A DNA stretch of 64,000 nt from Stygiobacter sp043807765 (GTDB lineage Bacteria; Bacteroidota; Ignavibacteria; Ignavibacteriales; Melioribacteraceae), in assembly GCA_043807765.1 (NCBI GenBank), contig JAZDFQ010000110.1, positions 41,172 through 105,171 on the forward strand, given 5' to 3'. The position numbers were made by a program, and so were the translations under genes. Under the pieces are notes generated by a model that saw only the letters and a list, made by a program, of their open reading frames with translations, had not been told where the DNA came from and did not search any database. Position 1 is the stretch's first letter, and every line of letters begins with the position of its first letter. Of the stretch, positions 16,477 through 25,746 are shown in pieces.

Positions 16477-17760
16477 ATGTATAAAGTTTTAATTCTATCT
16501 TACTATTATCCGCCAATGGGTTTAAGCGGGGTGCAGAGAACTCTCAAGTTTACAAAGTACATGCGAGAATTTAACTGGCAACCCACCGTAATTACAGCCG
16601 GTAATGTTGCCTATTATGCACACGATCTTTCTCTATTAAAGGAAGCTGAAGATGCTGGTGTTGAAATCATTCGTACAGATGCATTCGATGTGAATTCATT
16701 ACTTGGAGCAAAATATAAAACAGTAAGTATGCCTAAAGAGTTTATGCGAAAGTTTCTCTCTAAACTTAGCAAAACGTTTTTTATTCCGGACAATAAAATA
16801 TCTTGGTCTAAGAAAACATATAAAGTTGCAAAGGAAATTCTAAGCAAGGAGAAGTTTGATATTATTTATGTATCAGTTCCTCCGTACTCGCAATTTCTAA
16901 CTGCGGCTAGACTTAAGAAGGAGTTTGGAATTCCATTGTTTGCTGATTACCGCGATTTATGGTATGGCAATCATTTCTCTTTTTATATAACACCATATCA
17001 TAGATATAAGCATAAGAAGTTGGAATATGGTGCTTTAAGAGTTGTTGATAAAGTAACTGCGATTAATAGAAAGATTAAGGAAAAAATTCTTCTCACTTAT
17101 CCGTTCCTAGAATATGATGATGTGATTATACTTCCTCATGGATTCGACCCAAACGATTTTGAACAAACAGAGCAGATTAAGAGAACATCATCCAAAATGA
17201 AACTTACTTATTCCGGCATTTTTTATGAAAACATAACCCCGGAGTATCTACTTCGAGCATTTAAGGAATTGATAATTGAAAATCCACAAGTCGCTACTCA
17301 GATAGAACTTGAGTTCATTGGTCATTTGCGTGATGAAAACAAAAAATTAGTTCTTGAGTTGAATTTATCTGAGTATGTAAAAGAGCATGGCTACTTGGAG
17401 CATTCGGAAGTAGTTAAGTATTTAGTATCAACTGACGTTCTTTGGATGATGATCGGTAATATTCAAAACGCGGATACAATTTCCACAAGCAAACTATTTG
17501 AATACTTTGGAACGAGAAAACCAATACTTGGATGTGTACCCGATGGTGCCGCTAGAAATTCTTTAATCGAATATGGAGCTTCATTTCTTACTTATCCGGA
17601 TTATGTAAAAGATATTAAAGAAACTTTGATTGAAATCTTTAATCTATTCAAAAATAAAAAATTACCTACCCCTAATGAAGATTTTGTTCTCAAACATGAT
17701 AGACGATCTCTAACGGAACAGTTAACAAAAGAATTTCAATTTCATTTGAGAGAAGACTAA
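16477..17760 (+). CDS. GT4-like glycosyltransferase
   Basis: A 427-residue GT-B glycosyltransferase. The N-terminal half has the ILSYYYPPMGLSGVQRT motif of WcaI-like and sugar-transferring GT4 enzymes and later DYRDLWYGN. The C-terminal half has LPHGFDPNDF, SGIFYENITPEYLL and the donor-binding region STSKLFEYFGTRKPILGCVPDG, which contains the conserved glutamate. It lacks a signal peptide and probably works at the inner face of the membrane. Donor and acceptor cannot be told. No capsule or lipopolysaccharide cluster adjoins it. The stop overlaps the purD start by one base (TAATG). Confidence 0.85.
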   Translation: MYKVLILSYYYPPMGLSGVQRTLKFTKYMREFNWQPTVITAGNVAYYAHDLSLLKEAEDAGVEIIRTDAFDVNSLLGAKYKTVSMPKEFMRKFLSKLSKTFFIPDNKISWSKKTYKVAKEILSKEKFDIIYVSVPPYSQFLTAARLKKEFGIPLFADYRDLWYGNHFSFYITPYHRYKHKKLEYGALRVVDKVTAINRKIKEKILLTYPFLEYDDVIILPHGFDPNDFEQTEQIKRTSSKMKLTYSGIFYENITPEYLLRAFKELIIENPQVATQIELEFIGHLRDENKKLVLELNLSEYVKEHGYLEHSEVVKYLVSTDVLWMMIGNIQNADTISTSKLFEYFGTRKPILGCVPDGAARNSLIEYGASFLTYPDYVKDIKETLIEIFNLFKNKKLPTPNEDFVLKHDRRSLTEQLTKEFQFHLRED

Positions 17761-19067
17761 TGAAAGTTGCATTAATTGGCTCCGGCGGAAGAGAACATGC
17801 TTTAGCACTTAAGATTTCGGAAAGTAAAAGTTTAGAAAAATTATTCATTATTCCGGGCAATCCTGGTACAAAGAATATTGCTAAAAATATTGTTTTAGAT
17901 ATGGCGGATCACAAAAGCATAGTTTCCTTCTGTTTGAGTGAAAAGATCAATCTGGTAGTAATTGGTCCAGAGAAACCTCTTACAGATGGATTAGCTGATA
18001 CTCTCCGTGAGAATGGAATTGTTGTTTTTGGTCCTTCAAAAAAAGCGGCCAGAATTGAAGGGGAGAAATCCTTTGCCAAACAATTGATGCACGATCATCA
18101 TATTCCAACTGCTGCATTTAAAGTTTTCGATAAAGACAATTTCGAGGATGCAATAAGATACTTGCATTCATCAAATTATCCGCTTGTAATTAAAGCTGAT
18201 GGTATTGCTGCTGGTAAAGGCGTTTTAATTGTAGAATCATTTGACGATGCTAAAGAAGCCTTGAAAGAATGTTTTATCAATTGTACATTTGGCTCAGCTG
18301 GAAATAAAGTAGTGATTGAAGAATTCATGACTGGCCAAGAAGCATCCATCTTTGCTATCACAGATGGAAATGATTTCGTTCTCTTGCCGGCTGCTCAAGA
18401 TCATAAAAGAATTCACGACGGCGACTTAGGGAAAAATACTGGTGGAATGGGCGCATATGCTCCAACGCCTTTCGTTGGTGAAACTGAATTGAAGTATGTA
18501 TCAGATTCAATTATAAAGCCAACCCTATCTGCAATGAAAGAAAGTGGAAGTGAATTTGTCGGCTGTCTATACTGCGGAATTATGCTAACACCTAACGGTC
18601 CTAAAGTAGTTGAATTCAATTGCAGATTTGGTGACCCCGAGACACAAGTAGTTCTTCCTCTCATCAAAGGCGATTTTTTGCAGTTACTATATTCAGCTTC
18701 GGTTGGAAAAATTCAAAAAGAATTGGTATCGATTTCTAGCGGAACATCTATTTGTATTGTGATTGCTTCGCGTAACTATCCAGATAGCTCGGAAAAGGGA
18801 ATTGAAATTGATGGACTGGACAACTTCCCGATAAATGATTCCCATGTGATTCATGCCGGAACTAAGGAAGTAGCTGATAAGATTGTTACTGATGGAGGAA
18901 GAGTTCTTGGACTAGTTACTTCAATTGAGGAAAACGATTTAAAATTCTGTAAGCAAAAAGCTTACGAAGTGATTACGAAAATTCACTTTGACGGGATGCA
19001 GTACAGAAAAGATATTGCTGATAAAGGAATTTTAGCTAAAGATAAATCAACCGGGAGGCCAATTTAG
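17760..19067 (+). CDS. purD: Phosphoribosylamine-glycine ligase (GAR synthetase)
   Basis: ATP-grasp enzyme that joins glycine to phosphoribosylamine in purine synthesis. The 435 residues show the N-terminal VALIGSGGREHALALKI, IGPEKPLTDGLAD, the ATP-grasp loop IKADGIAAGKGVLI, the DHKRIHDGDLGKNTGGMGAY block, and the metal-binding EFNCRFGDPETQ. It is coupled to the glycosyltransferase gene by a TAATG junction. Its 3' end overlaps the convergent HIT-family gene by 21 bases, so no space is left for a shared terminator there. Confidence 0.96.
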   Translation: MKVALIGSGGREHALALKISESKSLEKLFIIPGNPGTKNIAKNIVLDMADHKSIVSFCLSEKINLVVIGPEKPLTDGLADTLRENGIVVFGPSKKAARIEGEKSFAKQLMHDHHIPTAAFKVFDKDNFEDAIRYLHSSNYPLVIKADGIAAGKGVLIVESFDDAKEALKECFINCTFGSAGNKVVIEEFMTGQEASIFAITDGNDFVLLPAAQDHKRIHDGDLGKNTGGMGAYAPTPFVGETELKYVSDSIIKPTLSAMKESGSEFVGCLYCGIMLTPNGPKVVEFNCRFGDPETQVVLPLIKGDFLQLLYSASVGKIQKELVSISSGTSICIVIASRNYPDSSEKGIEIDGLDNFPINDSHVIHAGTKEVADKIVTDGGRVLGLVTSIEENDLKFCKQKAYEVITKIHFDGMQYRKDIADKGILAKDKSTGRPI

Positions 19068-19397
19068 TTTTCTTCCTCCAAGTAAATGAATATGTATATG
19101 AGGAACTTCTTGACCAGAATCCGCTCCCGAATTCAGAACTAATCTAAATCCACTCTCAAAAATCCCGAGTTGTTTTGCAATAGTGTTTGCCGCTTCATAC
19201 AATTCACCTAAGAGCATAGAATGCCTAACGGGATCAATATCTCTTGCGGATTCAATCTCAGTAATTTTAGGAATTATTAAAACATGTACCGGTGCTTGAG
19301 GATTGATATCGTTAAATGCTAATACAGAATCCGATTCGTAAACAATCTGAGCCGGTATTTCTTTGCGGATGATTTTAGCAAAAATAGTTTCGGCCAT
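19047..19397 (-). CDS. HIT-family nucleotide hydrolase (HinT-like)
   Basis: A 116-residue histidine-triad protein. The triad HIHIHLL follows GQEVP near residues 98-106, and the upstream region ILRKEIPAQIVYE-like (here IIRKEIPAQIVYESD) with HVLIIPKITEIESARD matches HinT purine nucleoside phosphoramidases, which hydrolyse AMP-lysine and similar adducts. It starts two bases after the stop of the response-regulator gene on the same strand. Its end overlaps purD tail to tail. Confidence 0.93.
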   Translation of the reverse strand: MAETIFAKIIRKEIPAQIVYESDSVLAFNDINPQAPVHVLIIPKITEIESARDIDPVRHSMLLGELYEAANTIAKQLGIFESGFRLVLNSGADSGQEVPHIHIHLLGGRKLNWPPG

Positions 19398-19399
19398 AA

Positions 19400-20752
19400 C
19401 TAATCCTTCTCAATTTCATACTTTTTTAATTTGTTGTACAAATGGCTCCTTTGAATTCCTAGAATTTCGGCTGTCTTACTCATGTTCCAGCCATTCGCAT
19501 TTAATTGTTTTACAATAAATGCTTTTTCAGCTTTCTCTTTAAATTCTTGAAAACTATTTGAGATATTCAGCAAATCGTCGGTTTGATTACTAGATGACTG
19601 AACGAAAGTATTTACTTCCTTGTCAGTGATTTCGGTTTTCGAAACCATAATCACAATTCTCTCTACAACATTTCTAAGTTCTCTAACGTTACCTTTCCAC
19701 GCATGGCTCTGAAATGCTTTCATAGCAGACGCTGAATATGTCTTTTGCACAAATTTATTTTTTTCACAAATCATTTTCGAGAAGTGCTCTACTAGCAGAG
19801 GAATATCTTCTTTCCTCTCTCTAAGCGGGGGAATATGAATTGGAATTACATTTAGTCTATGGTAAAGATCTTCTCTAAAATTTCCGCGCGATATCTCTTG
19901 AACTAAATCTTTATTTGTTGCTGAAATGATTCTCACGTCAACCTCAATTTTTGCTGAGCCGCCAACGCGTTCGATTCTACCTTCTTCAATTGCTCGAAGT
20001 ACTTTAGCTTGAGCTTGTGTGCTCATATCGCCTATCTCATCTAAAAATAAATTTCCGCCATCTGCTAGTTCGAATTTACCGAGTCTCTGCTTAAATGCCC
20101 CGGTAAATGATCCTTTTTCGTGACCGAACAATTCAGATTCTATCAACTCTTGAGGAATAGCTGCACAGTTAACCTCGATTAATTCCCGGTTTGTACGTGG
20201 GCTTAATCTATGCACTTCTTGAGCGATTAGTTCTTTACCGGTGCCGTTTTCTCCGGTAATTAGAATTCTTGCATCGGTAGTTGCAACTCTAGCAACAGTT
20301 TCTAAAATACTTTGAATTGCAGAACTCGTTCCAATTATTTTATCATTAGTTAGAAGTTCTCTCTTCAGTTTTTTATTCTCTTTAGCAAGAGAAGCATTGT
20401 TAACTGCATTTCGAACTGTGATTAGTAGTTTATCTCTATCGATAGGTTTTTCAATAAAATCGAATGCACCAAGCTTTGTAGCTTTAACTGCATTTTCTAC
20501 ACTGCCATGTGCCGAGATCACAACGGTCTTCAATTCAATTTCTTTTTCTCTCATCCAGTTGAGGACTTCAAAACCATTTTTACCGGGCATATTAATATCT
20601 AGCAGAAGAGCGTTGTAATCTCCATACTCAAGCTTAGATAAACCTTCGATTGAATCTGTTGTAAAATCAACCAGATAATCTTCGTATTCAAGAATCATTT
20701 TAATGCTTTCGCAAATCGCTCTTTCATCATCAATAATTAAAACTGATTTCAT
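19400..20752 (-). CDS. NtrC-family sigma-54-dependent response regulator
   Basis: A 450-residue three-domain transcription activator. The receiver domain has the acidic pair DDE at residues 8-10 and the phosphorylation aspartate D52 in LLLDINMPG. The AAA+ domain has Walker A GENGTGKELIA, the sigma-54-contact loop GSFTGAF and Walker B GGNLFLDEIGD. The Fis-type helix-turn-helix is at the C-terminus (NMSKTAEILGIQRSHLYNKLKKY). It should activate RpoN promoters when phosphorylated. No histidine kinase lies nearby, so it is an orphan within this window. The start overlaps the stop of an upstream secreted protein gene (ATGA), linking them in one transcript. Confidence 0.95.
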   Translation of the reverse strand: MKSVLIIDDERAICESIKMILEYEDYLVDFTTDSIEGLSKLEYGDYNALLLDINMPGKNGFEVLNWMREKEIELKTVVISAHGSVENAVKATKLGAFDFIEKPIDRDKLLITVRNAVNNASLAKENKKLKRELLTNDKIIGTSSAIQSILETVARVATTDARILITGENGTGKELIAQEVHRLSPRTNRELIEVNCAAIPQELIESELFGHEKGSFTGAFKQRLGKFELADGGNLFLDEIGDMSTQAQAKVLRAIEEGRIERVGGSAKIEVDVRIISATNKDLVQEISRGNFREDLYHRLNVIPIHIPPLRERKEDIPLLVEHFSKMICEKNKFVQKTYSASAMKAFQSHAWKGNVRELRNVVERIVIMVSKTEITDKEVNTFVQSSSNQTDDLLNISNSFQEFKEKAEKAFIVKQLNANGWNMSKTAEILGIQRSHLYNKLKKYEIEKD

Positions 20753-21411
20753 ATTCCTTCTCTGAAGTAAAGTAATTGATACACTAGTAAAGCATTAGAC
20801 GGCTTAGAAGTTGGATCGACCTTAAGCATCTCAGCAAAAAATTCACCCAGATGGTTTGCTATTAAATCTCTACTATCAAGTTCACCGTTGGCAAAAAAGT
20901 TTTGTTCCGTCTTTTCGACAAAGATACCCATAAATTTTGAGAAGTTGAACACGCTAATATTATAATGTAAAAACGCATTTCCGAAAAAATGAGAAAGTTT
21001 ATCCTTGTCACCAAAGTCGCTTGTTGGCGAATTGAAAAAAAGCTTTTTAGGCAGATTCTTTAATCGTTTGTTGAAAACAGATTTAGGTGGAGAGGGAAGT
21101 GGAATTTTTAAACTACCAACAAGTGGAAGTTTGAAATCAATTTTATCAAATGGAAGACAAGAGAAAGTTAAACAAAGCAATGCTTCGGAAATATCGTTAT
21201 TGAAATATTTTACCGACTTTGAGAAGAGTAAATCTACTTGTTGAAGATCAGTCGTGGTTTGTTTTAGTTTAGAAAACTCTTCGGAGGCAACATAATGTGA
21301 TAAATAAAAAAGCCCTTCGTAAAAAGATTTTGATTCCTGTGCGGCCGACTGACTAAAAAACAACAGTACAAAAAAGGTGATGCAAGCTATTCTGTGAAAA
21401 TTAGATTGCAT
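20749..21411 (-). CDS. Putative exported protein of unknown function
   Basis: A 220-residue protein with an N-terminal signal peptide (basic start MQSNFHR, hydrophobic core CITFFVLLFF, likely cleavage after SQSAAQ). The mature part is rich in phenylalanine, lysine and leucine and holds a short proline patch (PLPSPPKS). No family was recognised and no catalytic motif or lipobox is visible. It overlaps the response-regulator gene downstream by four bases and abuts the meaB start upstream (stop and start share one base), so it is made with both. A periplasmic role connected to the orphan regulator is possible but is only inferred from position. Confidence 0.6.
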   Translation of the reverse strand: MQSNFHRIACITFFVLLFFSQSAAQESKSFYEGLFYLSHYVASEEFSKLKQTTTDLQQVDLLFSKSVKYFNNDISEALLCLTFSCLPFDKIDFKLPLVGSLKIPLPSPPKSVFNKRLKNLPKKLFFNSPTSDFGDKDKLSHFFGNAFLHYNISVFNFSKFMGIFVEKTEQNFFANGELDSRDLIANHLGEFFAEMLKVDPTSKPSNALLVYQLLYFREGI

Positions 21412-22370
21412 TATTTTGTTGAATTAAAAATTACATCGGAGAGCAACAAATCAGCAATTTGATAGGGCGACTCTTCGCCATCAACAACTTTCTTTAATGA
21501 GTTATTCAACCATAAAGAACGATCACCGTGCCATAGGTTCTCTTTAATCTTTAACTCTACTATTTCTTTTATACGAATTCTGAAATGTTCAGAACGCTTT
21601 TCAATGAGCAACTGATTCAGTTCAAGGAAACTTCTATGTCTCTCTATTTCATCTGCCATTTCTTGAATTCCGAAATTTTCGGAAGCAATGGCTTTAATTA
21701 TATTTGGAAGCCAATCATTTTCAGTGTGATCGCGCATCATTAGAATTGTTCGTAATGCCATAATTGCACTTTCAGAGCCGGGGCGGTCGCTTTTATTCAA
21801 AACAAAGAAATCTGCAATTTCCATTAAGCCGGCTTTCATAGCCTGTATCGAATCTCCGGATTCCGGAACAAGAACTACTATTGTAGAATCGGTAGTATTG
21901 GCAATATCCAGTTCAGACTGACCAACTCCAACTGTTTCAAGGATGATGTAATCATAACCCGCTGCATCAAGAACATCAGCAGCATCAATTGTTTTTTTAC
22001 TTAGGCCGCCAAGGCTGCCGCGTGTAGCCATGCTTCTAATAAATACACCCGGGTCAACTCCAATCTCGCTCATGCGAACACGGTCTCCTAAAAGAGCCCC
22101 GCCGGTGAACGGGCTTGTAGGATCAACAGCAATAATTCCCACTGTCTTATTTTGCTTACGATAAAATTTTGTTAGCTGATTTGTCAGTGTGGATTTTCCA
22201 GCACCGGGAGGGCCTGTAATTCCAATTCTGTAAGCTTTTCCCGTGTTTTTATGTATTGCCTTTAATAATTCTGTCGCAGAATCACTACCGGATTCAACTA
22301 GCGTAATTGCTCGTGAGACATACTTCTTTTCTTGCTTGAATATTTTGTTTACGAATTCTTGAGATATCAT
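21411..22370 (-). CDS. meaB: MeaB/ArgK-type GTPase (methylmalonyl-CoA mutase chaperone)
   Basis: G3E-type GTPase that loads and protects adenosylcobalamin-dependent mutases, chiefly methylmalonyl-CoA mutase. The 319 residues include the P-loop GITGPPGAGKSTL, the AVDPTSPFTGGALLGDRVRM switch region, ILETVGVGQSELDI with the aspartate/glutamate magnesium ligand and the guanine motif NKSD. The mutase itself is not in the window. The acyl-CoA carboxylase genes at the far end could supply a propionyl-CoA to methylmalonyl-CoA route, which is inference. nadD lies eight bases upstream. Confidence 0.93.
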   Translation of the reverse strand: MISQEFVNKIFKQEKKYVSRAITLVESGSDSATELLKAIHKNTGKAYRIGITGPPGAGKSTLTNQLTKFYRKQNKTVGIIAVDPTSPFTGGALLGDRVRMSEIGVDPGVFIRSMATRGSLGGLSKKTIDAADVLDAAGYDYIILETVGVGQSELDIANTTDSTIVVLVPESGDSIQAMKAGLMEIADFFVLNKSDRPGSESAIMALRTILMMRDHTENDWLPNIIKAIASENFGIQEMADEIERHRSFLELNQLLIEKRSEHFRIRIKEIVELKIKENLWHGDRSLWLNNSLKKVVDGEESPYQIADLLLSDVIFNSTK

Positions 22371-22378
22371 AAGTATTC

Positions 22379-22951
22379 TTATTTATATAATCCATTTTGA
22401 TAAATGTATTCACTTACACTTTGTGGAACCAGAAAATCGATTGGTAAATTATTTTTAACTCTGTTTCGAATTTCTGTTGAAGAAATTTCAATATTGGGTG
22501 TTTCGGCAAATATTGCTTTTTCATAATATTTGTTTCTTCCAGCTTCTAAATTGTCGGAATGGCGTTTCATAACTAGAACTTTGCACATCTGGAAAATCTC
22601 TTCCGGATTACGCCATTTTTCAAAAACCATCAGATTATCTAACCCGATTATAAGTTCAATGTCCGCATATTGTTTTCTCAACTCTATTAAAGTATCAAAT
22701 GTATAAGAAACATTTTTCTTCTTAATTTCTAAATCACTTACCAACAATTGTGGAGATTGACTGATTGCAAGTCTAACCATTTCGATTCTGTTACAGTCAT
22801 TAACTACTTCCGAATCTTGTTTGAGAGGAGAAATATAGCTTGGCATAAAGATGATTTTATCAAGCTTTCTTTTTTCTAAAACTGCTTGAGTAGTAATCAA
22901 ATGTCCAAAGTGTATTGGATCAAAAGAACCGCCGTATAAACCGATTGCCAT
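22379..22951 (-). CDS. nadD: Nicotinate-nucleotide adenylyltransferase
   Basis: Adenylates nicotinate mononucleotide in NAD synthesis. The 190-residue Rossmann protein begins with the nucleotidyl-transferase signature GLYGGSFDPIHFGHLI, has MPSYISPLKQ, the GLDNLMVFEKWRNPEEI block, and ends with the second nucleotide-binding motif ISSTEIRNRV. It shares one base with the prsW stop upstream and is followed after eight bases by meaB. Confidence 0.95.
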   Translation of the reverse strand: MAIGLYGGSFDPIHFGHLITTQAVLEKRKLDKIIFMPSYISPLKQDSEVVNDCNRIEMVRLAISQSPQLLVSDLEIKKKNVSYTFDTLIELRKQYADIELIIGLDNLMVFEKWRNPEEIFQMCKVLVMKRHSDNLEAGRNKYYEKAIFAETPNIEISSTEIRNRVKNNLPIDFLVPQSVSEYIYQNGLYK

Positions 22952-23901
22952 TAAACTTTACTCGCTTCTTTAATTATGGTTCTTAAAATAATTCGATTCC
23001 GATCTATCTCATTCTGGTAATATGATTTTCCGGAATCTTTTACTTTTCTGAACTTCATCTTGCTAAAAGCTAAATGAATCGCAGTCCTAAAATATATCTT
23101 TCTCGTTTGTTCATCCATCCAACCTTTTCTTAACCGAAGTCTGGTTGAAAGAATTGGCAAATAATCGTGAGGTATAATACCGATCTCAACTTCTTCTTCT
23201 AGTTCTTTTTCAATTATTTTTTTCTCGTTATAAATTGAAAACTTTATCACACTCAGAAAAATAAAAAATAAGATTATCATGAAGATAAATCCATAAAGGT
23301 AGGTCTCGTCGAATATAACTGATGAATTCCAGAGGAAGTGAATAAACATGGAGAAGATTAGAGCTAGAATGGGGAAGAAGATTCTTACAAATAAATTGGA
23401 GTATTTCGAAATCCCTAAAGCGGCGCCGAAAGTTCCGGTTGAAATGGCATGCATGACTGCTGAAAAAAGTGATCTAATTATCACTAAATAAAACCATGAA
23501 GAAGCAGAGTCTCCATATGCTGTAAAATAAAGAAAGTTCTCAGTCATGCCGAAACCTAGTCCAATAGCTGTTCCATAAACTATTCCGTCAGTGATATTAT
23601 CAAACTTGCGGGAATTTACGGTCCAGAACAAAAGTAAACCTTTCGCAATTTCTTCAATAAATGGAGCAAAAAAAATAGTCTGAATTGTACTATCTGTTTC
23701 GCTAGTCCCATTAATTCCGGTAGCAATTCCGAGCAATGCGCTTCCAACTATGCTTAAAAGAATTGCCCCAAGAGCACCCCAAAAGAAATGAACTAAAACG
23801 AATTTGATAGGTTCCGGCTCATATTTATCCATCTTCCAGATTAAGACTAAATAGAACGTCATTGGTAAAACTGCTGCCGAAAGCGATACTGCAACGGGCA
23901 T
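22951..23901 (-). CDS. PrsW-family intramembrane metalloprotease
   Basis: A 316-residue membrane protein with about seven to eight hydrophobic helices and a basic cytosolic C-terminus. The PrsW catalytic motifs are visible: FIEEIAKG (EExxK) in one helix, GFGMTENFLYF with a conserved glutamate, VMHAISTG with a histidine, and FIHFLWNSS with another. PrsW in Bacillus subtilis cleaves an anti-sigma factor, but most members have unknown targets, and no anti-sigma gene is nearby. It heads the minus-strand run prsW-nadD-meaB-unknown-regulator-HIT, opposite the yceD operon. Confidence 0.88.
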   Translation of the reverse strand: MPVAVSLSAAVLPMTFYLVLIWKMDKYEPEPIKFVLVHFFWGALGAILLSIVGSALLGIATGINGTSETDSTIQTIFFAPFIEEIAKGLLLFWTVNSRKFDNITDGIVYGTAIGLGFGMTENFLYFTAYGDSASSWFYLVIIRSLFSAVMHAISTGTFGAALGISKYSNLFVRIFFPILALIFSMFIHFLWNSSVIFDETYLYGFIFMIILFFIFLSVIKFSIYNEKKIIEKELEEEVEIGIIPHDYLPILSTRLRLRKGWMDEQTRKIYFRTAIHLAFSKMKFRKVKDSGKSYYQNEIDRNRIILRTIIKEASKV

Positions 23902-23951
23902 TTGGGCTTATCTCACTCAATGTTAGAAATTAACACAAAAAACGCAAATTC

Positions 23952-23983
23952 TTGATTATAAAGGATTGGGTGTATATATTTTG
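23952..23983 (+). promoter_or_regulatory. Candidate Bacteroidota-like promoter of the yceD/rpmF/fab operon
   Basis: TTG at 23952-23954 is followed after 20 bases by TATATTTTG (23975-23983), close to the TTTG-N19-21-TAnnTTTG arrangement described for Bacteroidota. It lies 23 bases before the yceD ATG in the divergent gap from prsW, where a promoter for the long fatty-acid operon is expected. Motif match only. Confidence 0.4.
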
Positions 23984-24006
23984 ACCCAATTTTTCGCGTT
24001 CTTGTT

Positions 24007-24510
24007 ATGATTATTAAATATACTAATTTTTCTGACGGTCTTCACGAATTCAAGTTGATTGAGTCCGTAAAGAAGTTGGGATTGGATGAATCGTTCTTTG
24101 GCGATATAGAAGTTGAGTGCAAGATGGATAAGAATCAGCACCAGATTGTGCTAGATTGTTCACTTAAAACTCATACAAAGTATGATTGCGACCGTTGCGC
24201 GGTTGAAACAATTAAAGAGGTTAATAACCACTTTTTGCTTACTTTTATGTTCACAAAAGAGAAGCAAGAGTCGGACAACTTCAATTTGAAGCTGCTTTCT
24301 CCGGAAGAAGACAAAATAGATTTAGCAGCTGATGTATATGAATATGCCGAATTAGCTCTTCCAATGAAAAAACTTTGTGATGATGATTGCAAAGGTTTAT
24401 GTATCAAATGCGGTGTTAATCTGAATAAAACTACATGCAATTGCGATTTCACCATACATAATGATATTTGGGCTCCGTTACAGAGCTTAAAGGATAAATT
24501 TAACAACTAA
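24007..24510 (+). CDS. yceD: YceD/DUF177 family protein (large-subunit rRNA accumulation)
   Basis: A 167-residue member of the DUF177 family, required in some bacteria and plants for accumulation of 23S rRNA. Two cysteine clusters are visible: YDCDRCAVET near residue 59, and CDDDCKGLCIKCGVNLNKTTCNC near residues 122-144, a likely zinc site. It directly precedes rpmF (17-base gap), the conserved arrangement yceD-rpmF-plsX-fab seen across many bacteria. It opens the operon that links ribosome assembly with fatty-acid synthesis. Confidence 0.9.
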   Translation: MIIKYTNFSDGLHEFKLIESVKKLGLDESFFGDIEVECKMDKNQHQIVLDCSLKTHTKYDCDRCAVETIKEVNNHFLLTFMFTKEKQESDNFNLKLLSPEEDKIDLAADVYEYAELALPMKKLCDDDCKGLCIKCGVNLNKTTCNCDFTIHNDIWAPLQSLKDKFNN

Positions 24511-24527
24511 AAAATATAGGTAGTACG

Positions 24528-24707
24528 ATGCCAAATCCGAAACGTAAGATGTCTAAGAGTAGAAGAGACAAACGTAGAACTCATTATAAAGCTACAGCTC
24601 CTTCTCTTAGCCGCTGTTCAAATTGTGGTGAGATAAAACTCGCTCACAGAGCTTGTCCAAACTGCGGCTATTATGCCGGCAGATCAATGTTCGTTCCAGA
24701 ACAATAA
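24528..24707 (+). CDS. rpmF: Ribosomal protein bL32
   Basis: A 59-residue protein beginning MPNPKRKMSKSRRDKRRTHY, the standard bL32 start. It has two CxxC pairs (CSNCGE and CPNCGY), so it is the zinc-ribbon form of L32 rather than the cysteine-free form. The gene is short and easily missed by length filters. It lies between yceD and plsX. TAGGTAG just upstream gives an adequate ribosome-binding site. Confidence 0.96.
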   Translation: MPNPKRKMSKSRRDKRRTHYKATAPSLSRCSNCGEIKLAHRACPNCGYYAGRSMFVPEQ

Positions 24708-24717
24708 ACATTTCTTG

Positions 24718-25746
24718 ATGACGGAAACAAAATCTACAAAATGCAGAATTGCAATCGATGCTATGGGGGGCGATTTCGCCCCTAAGCATGAGATTCTTGG
24801 CGCTATTGCGGCAATGAAAGCTGACAATTCTTTCGAGCTGATTTTGATTGGCGATAAGTCGAAAATTCTTGAAGTCGCTAAACAAGAAAACGTTTCTATT
24901 GATGAAAAGTTAATCTATCATACTTCTCAAATGATTGATATGCATGATAAACCAACCGACGCTATTAAAAGCAAACCGGATTCATCATTAGTTGTTGGTG
25001 CAAAGTTAGTAAAAGAGAAAAAAGCAGATGCATTTGTTTCCGCCGGGAATACTGGTGCTGTTGCAGCTGTATCAACTTTATTGATGGGACGTCTTCAGAA
25101 TGTAGAAAGACCAACAATTGGAAGTTATATCCCAAGTAAGAATAATGCGACTTTTGTTTTTGATGTTGGCGCCTTTGTTGATGTAAAACCAAATCATTTG
25201 CTTGGCTATGCAATTCTCGGAAACATCTTTGTAAAAGAGTTATATAATATTCAGAATCCTACTATTGGATTATTAAGTGTAGGCGAAGAAGACGAGAAGG
25301 GAAATAAACTTGTTAAAGAAACATCCCAATTATTGCGCGAAACAAATCTGAATTTTATCGGAAATGTTGAGGGCAGAGATATTCTGAACGGCAAGTGTAA
25401 TATTGTTTTATGCGATGGATTCGTCGGTAACATTCTTTTAAAGTTTGGCGAAAGTGTTCCCGGATTTATGAAATATCTGCTGAAACAGCATTCCGAAACA
25501 AGTTTGATTGAAAAAATCAAAATAGGTTTGTTTAATAATACTCTCAAAAAAGCTTTAAGTCCGTTAAATCCAGAGCTATATGGCGGAGTGCCGCTTTTAG
25601 GTATTAACGGAATAAGTATTATTGGTCATGGTTCAAGTTCGCCATTGGCTATTAAGAATATGATTCTCCGCGCAAAAGAAATGTATGATAAAAATCTACT
25701 AATAAAATTTGAGGAGGCTTTAAAGCCTTATGCAGTCAAAAAATAA
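24718..25746 (+). CDS. plsX: Phosphate acyltransferase PlsX
   Basis: Converts acyl-ACP to acyl-phosphate, the first step of phospholipid assembly with PlsY. The 342-residue protein starts MTETKSTKCRIAIDAMGGDFAP; AMGGDFAPK and SAGNTGAV, together with GFVGNILLKF, are family signatures. An in-frame ATG at 24673 would add 15 residues unlike any PlsX and would lie inside rpmF, so the start at 24718, ten bases after the rpmF stop, is preferred although no clear Shine-Dalgarno site precedes it. The 3' end overlaps fabH by 17 bases. Confidence 0.94.
   Translation: MTETKSTKCRIAIDAMGGDFAPKHEILGAIAAMKADNSFELILIGDKSKILEVAKQENVSIDEKLIYHTSQMIDMHDKPTDAIKSKPDSSLVVGAKLVKEKKADAFVSAGNTGAVAAVSTLLMGRLQNVERPTIGSYIPSKNNATFVFDVGAFVDVKPNHLLGYAILGNIFVKELYNIQNPTIGLLSVGEEDEKGNKLVKETSQLLRETNLNFIGNVEGRDILNGKCNIVLCDGFVGNILLKFGESVPGFMKYLLKQHSETSLIEKIKIGLFNNTLKKALSPLNPELYGGVPLLGINGISIIGHGSSSPLAIKNMILRAKEMYDKNLLIKFEEALKPYAVKK

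Noticed and set aside
24673..24717. Upstream in-frame start of plsX
   Set aside because: It adds 15 residues unlike PlsX and overlaps rpmF; the family N-terminus starts at 24718.
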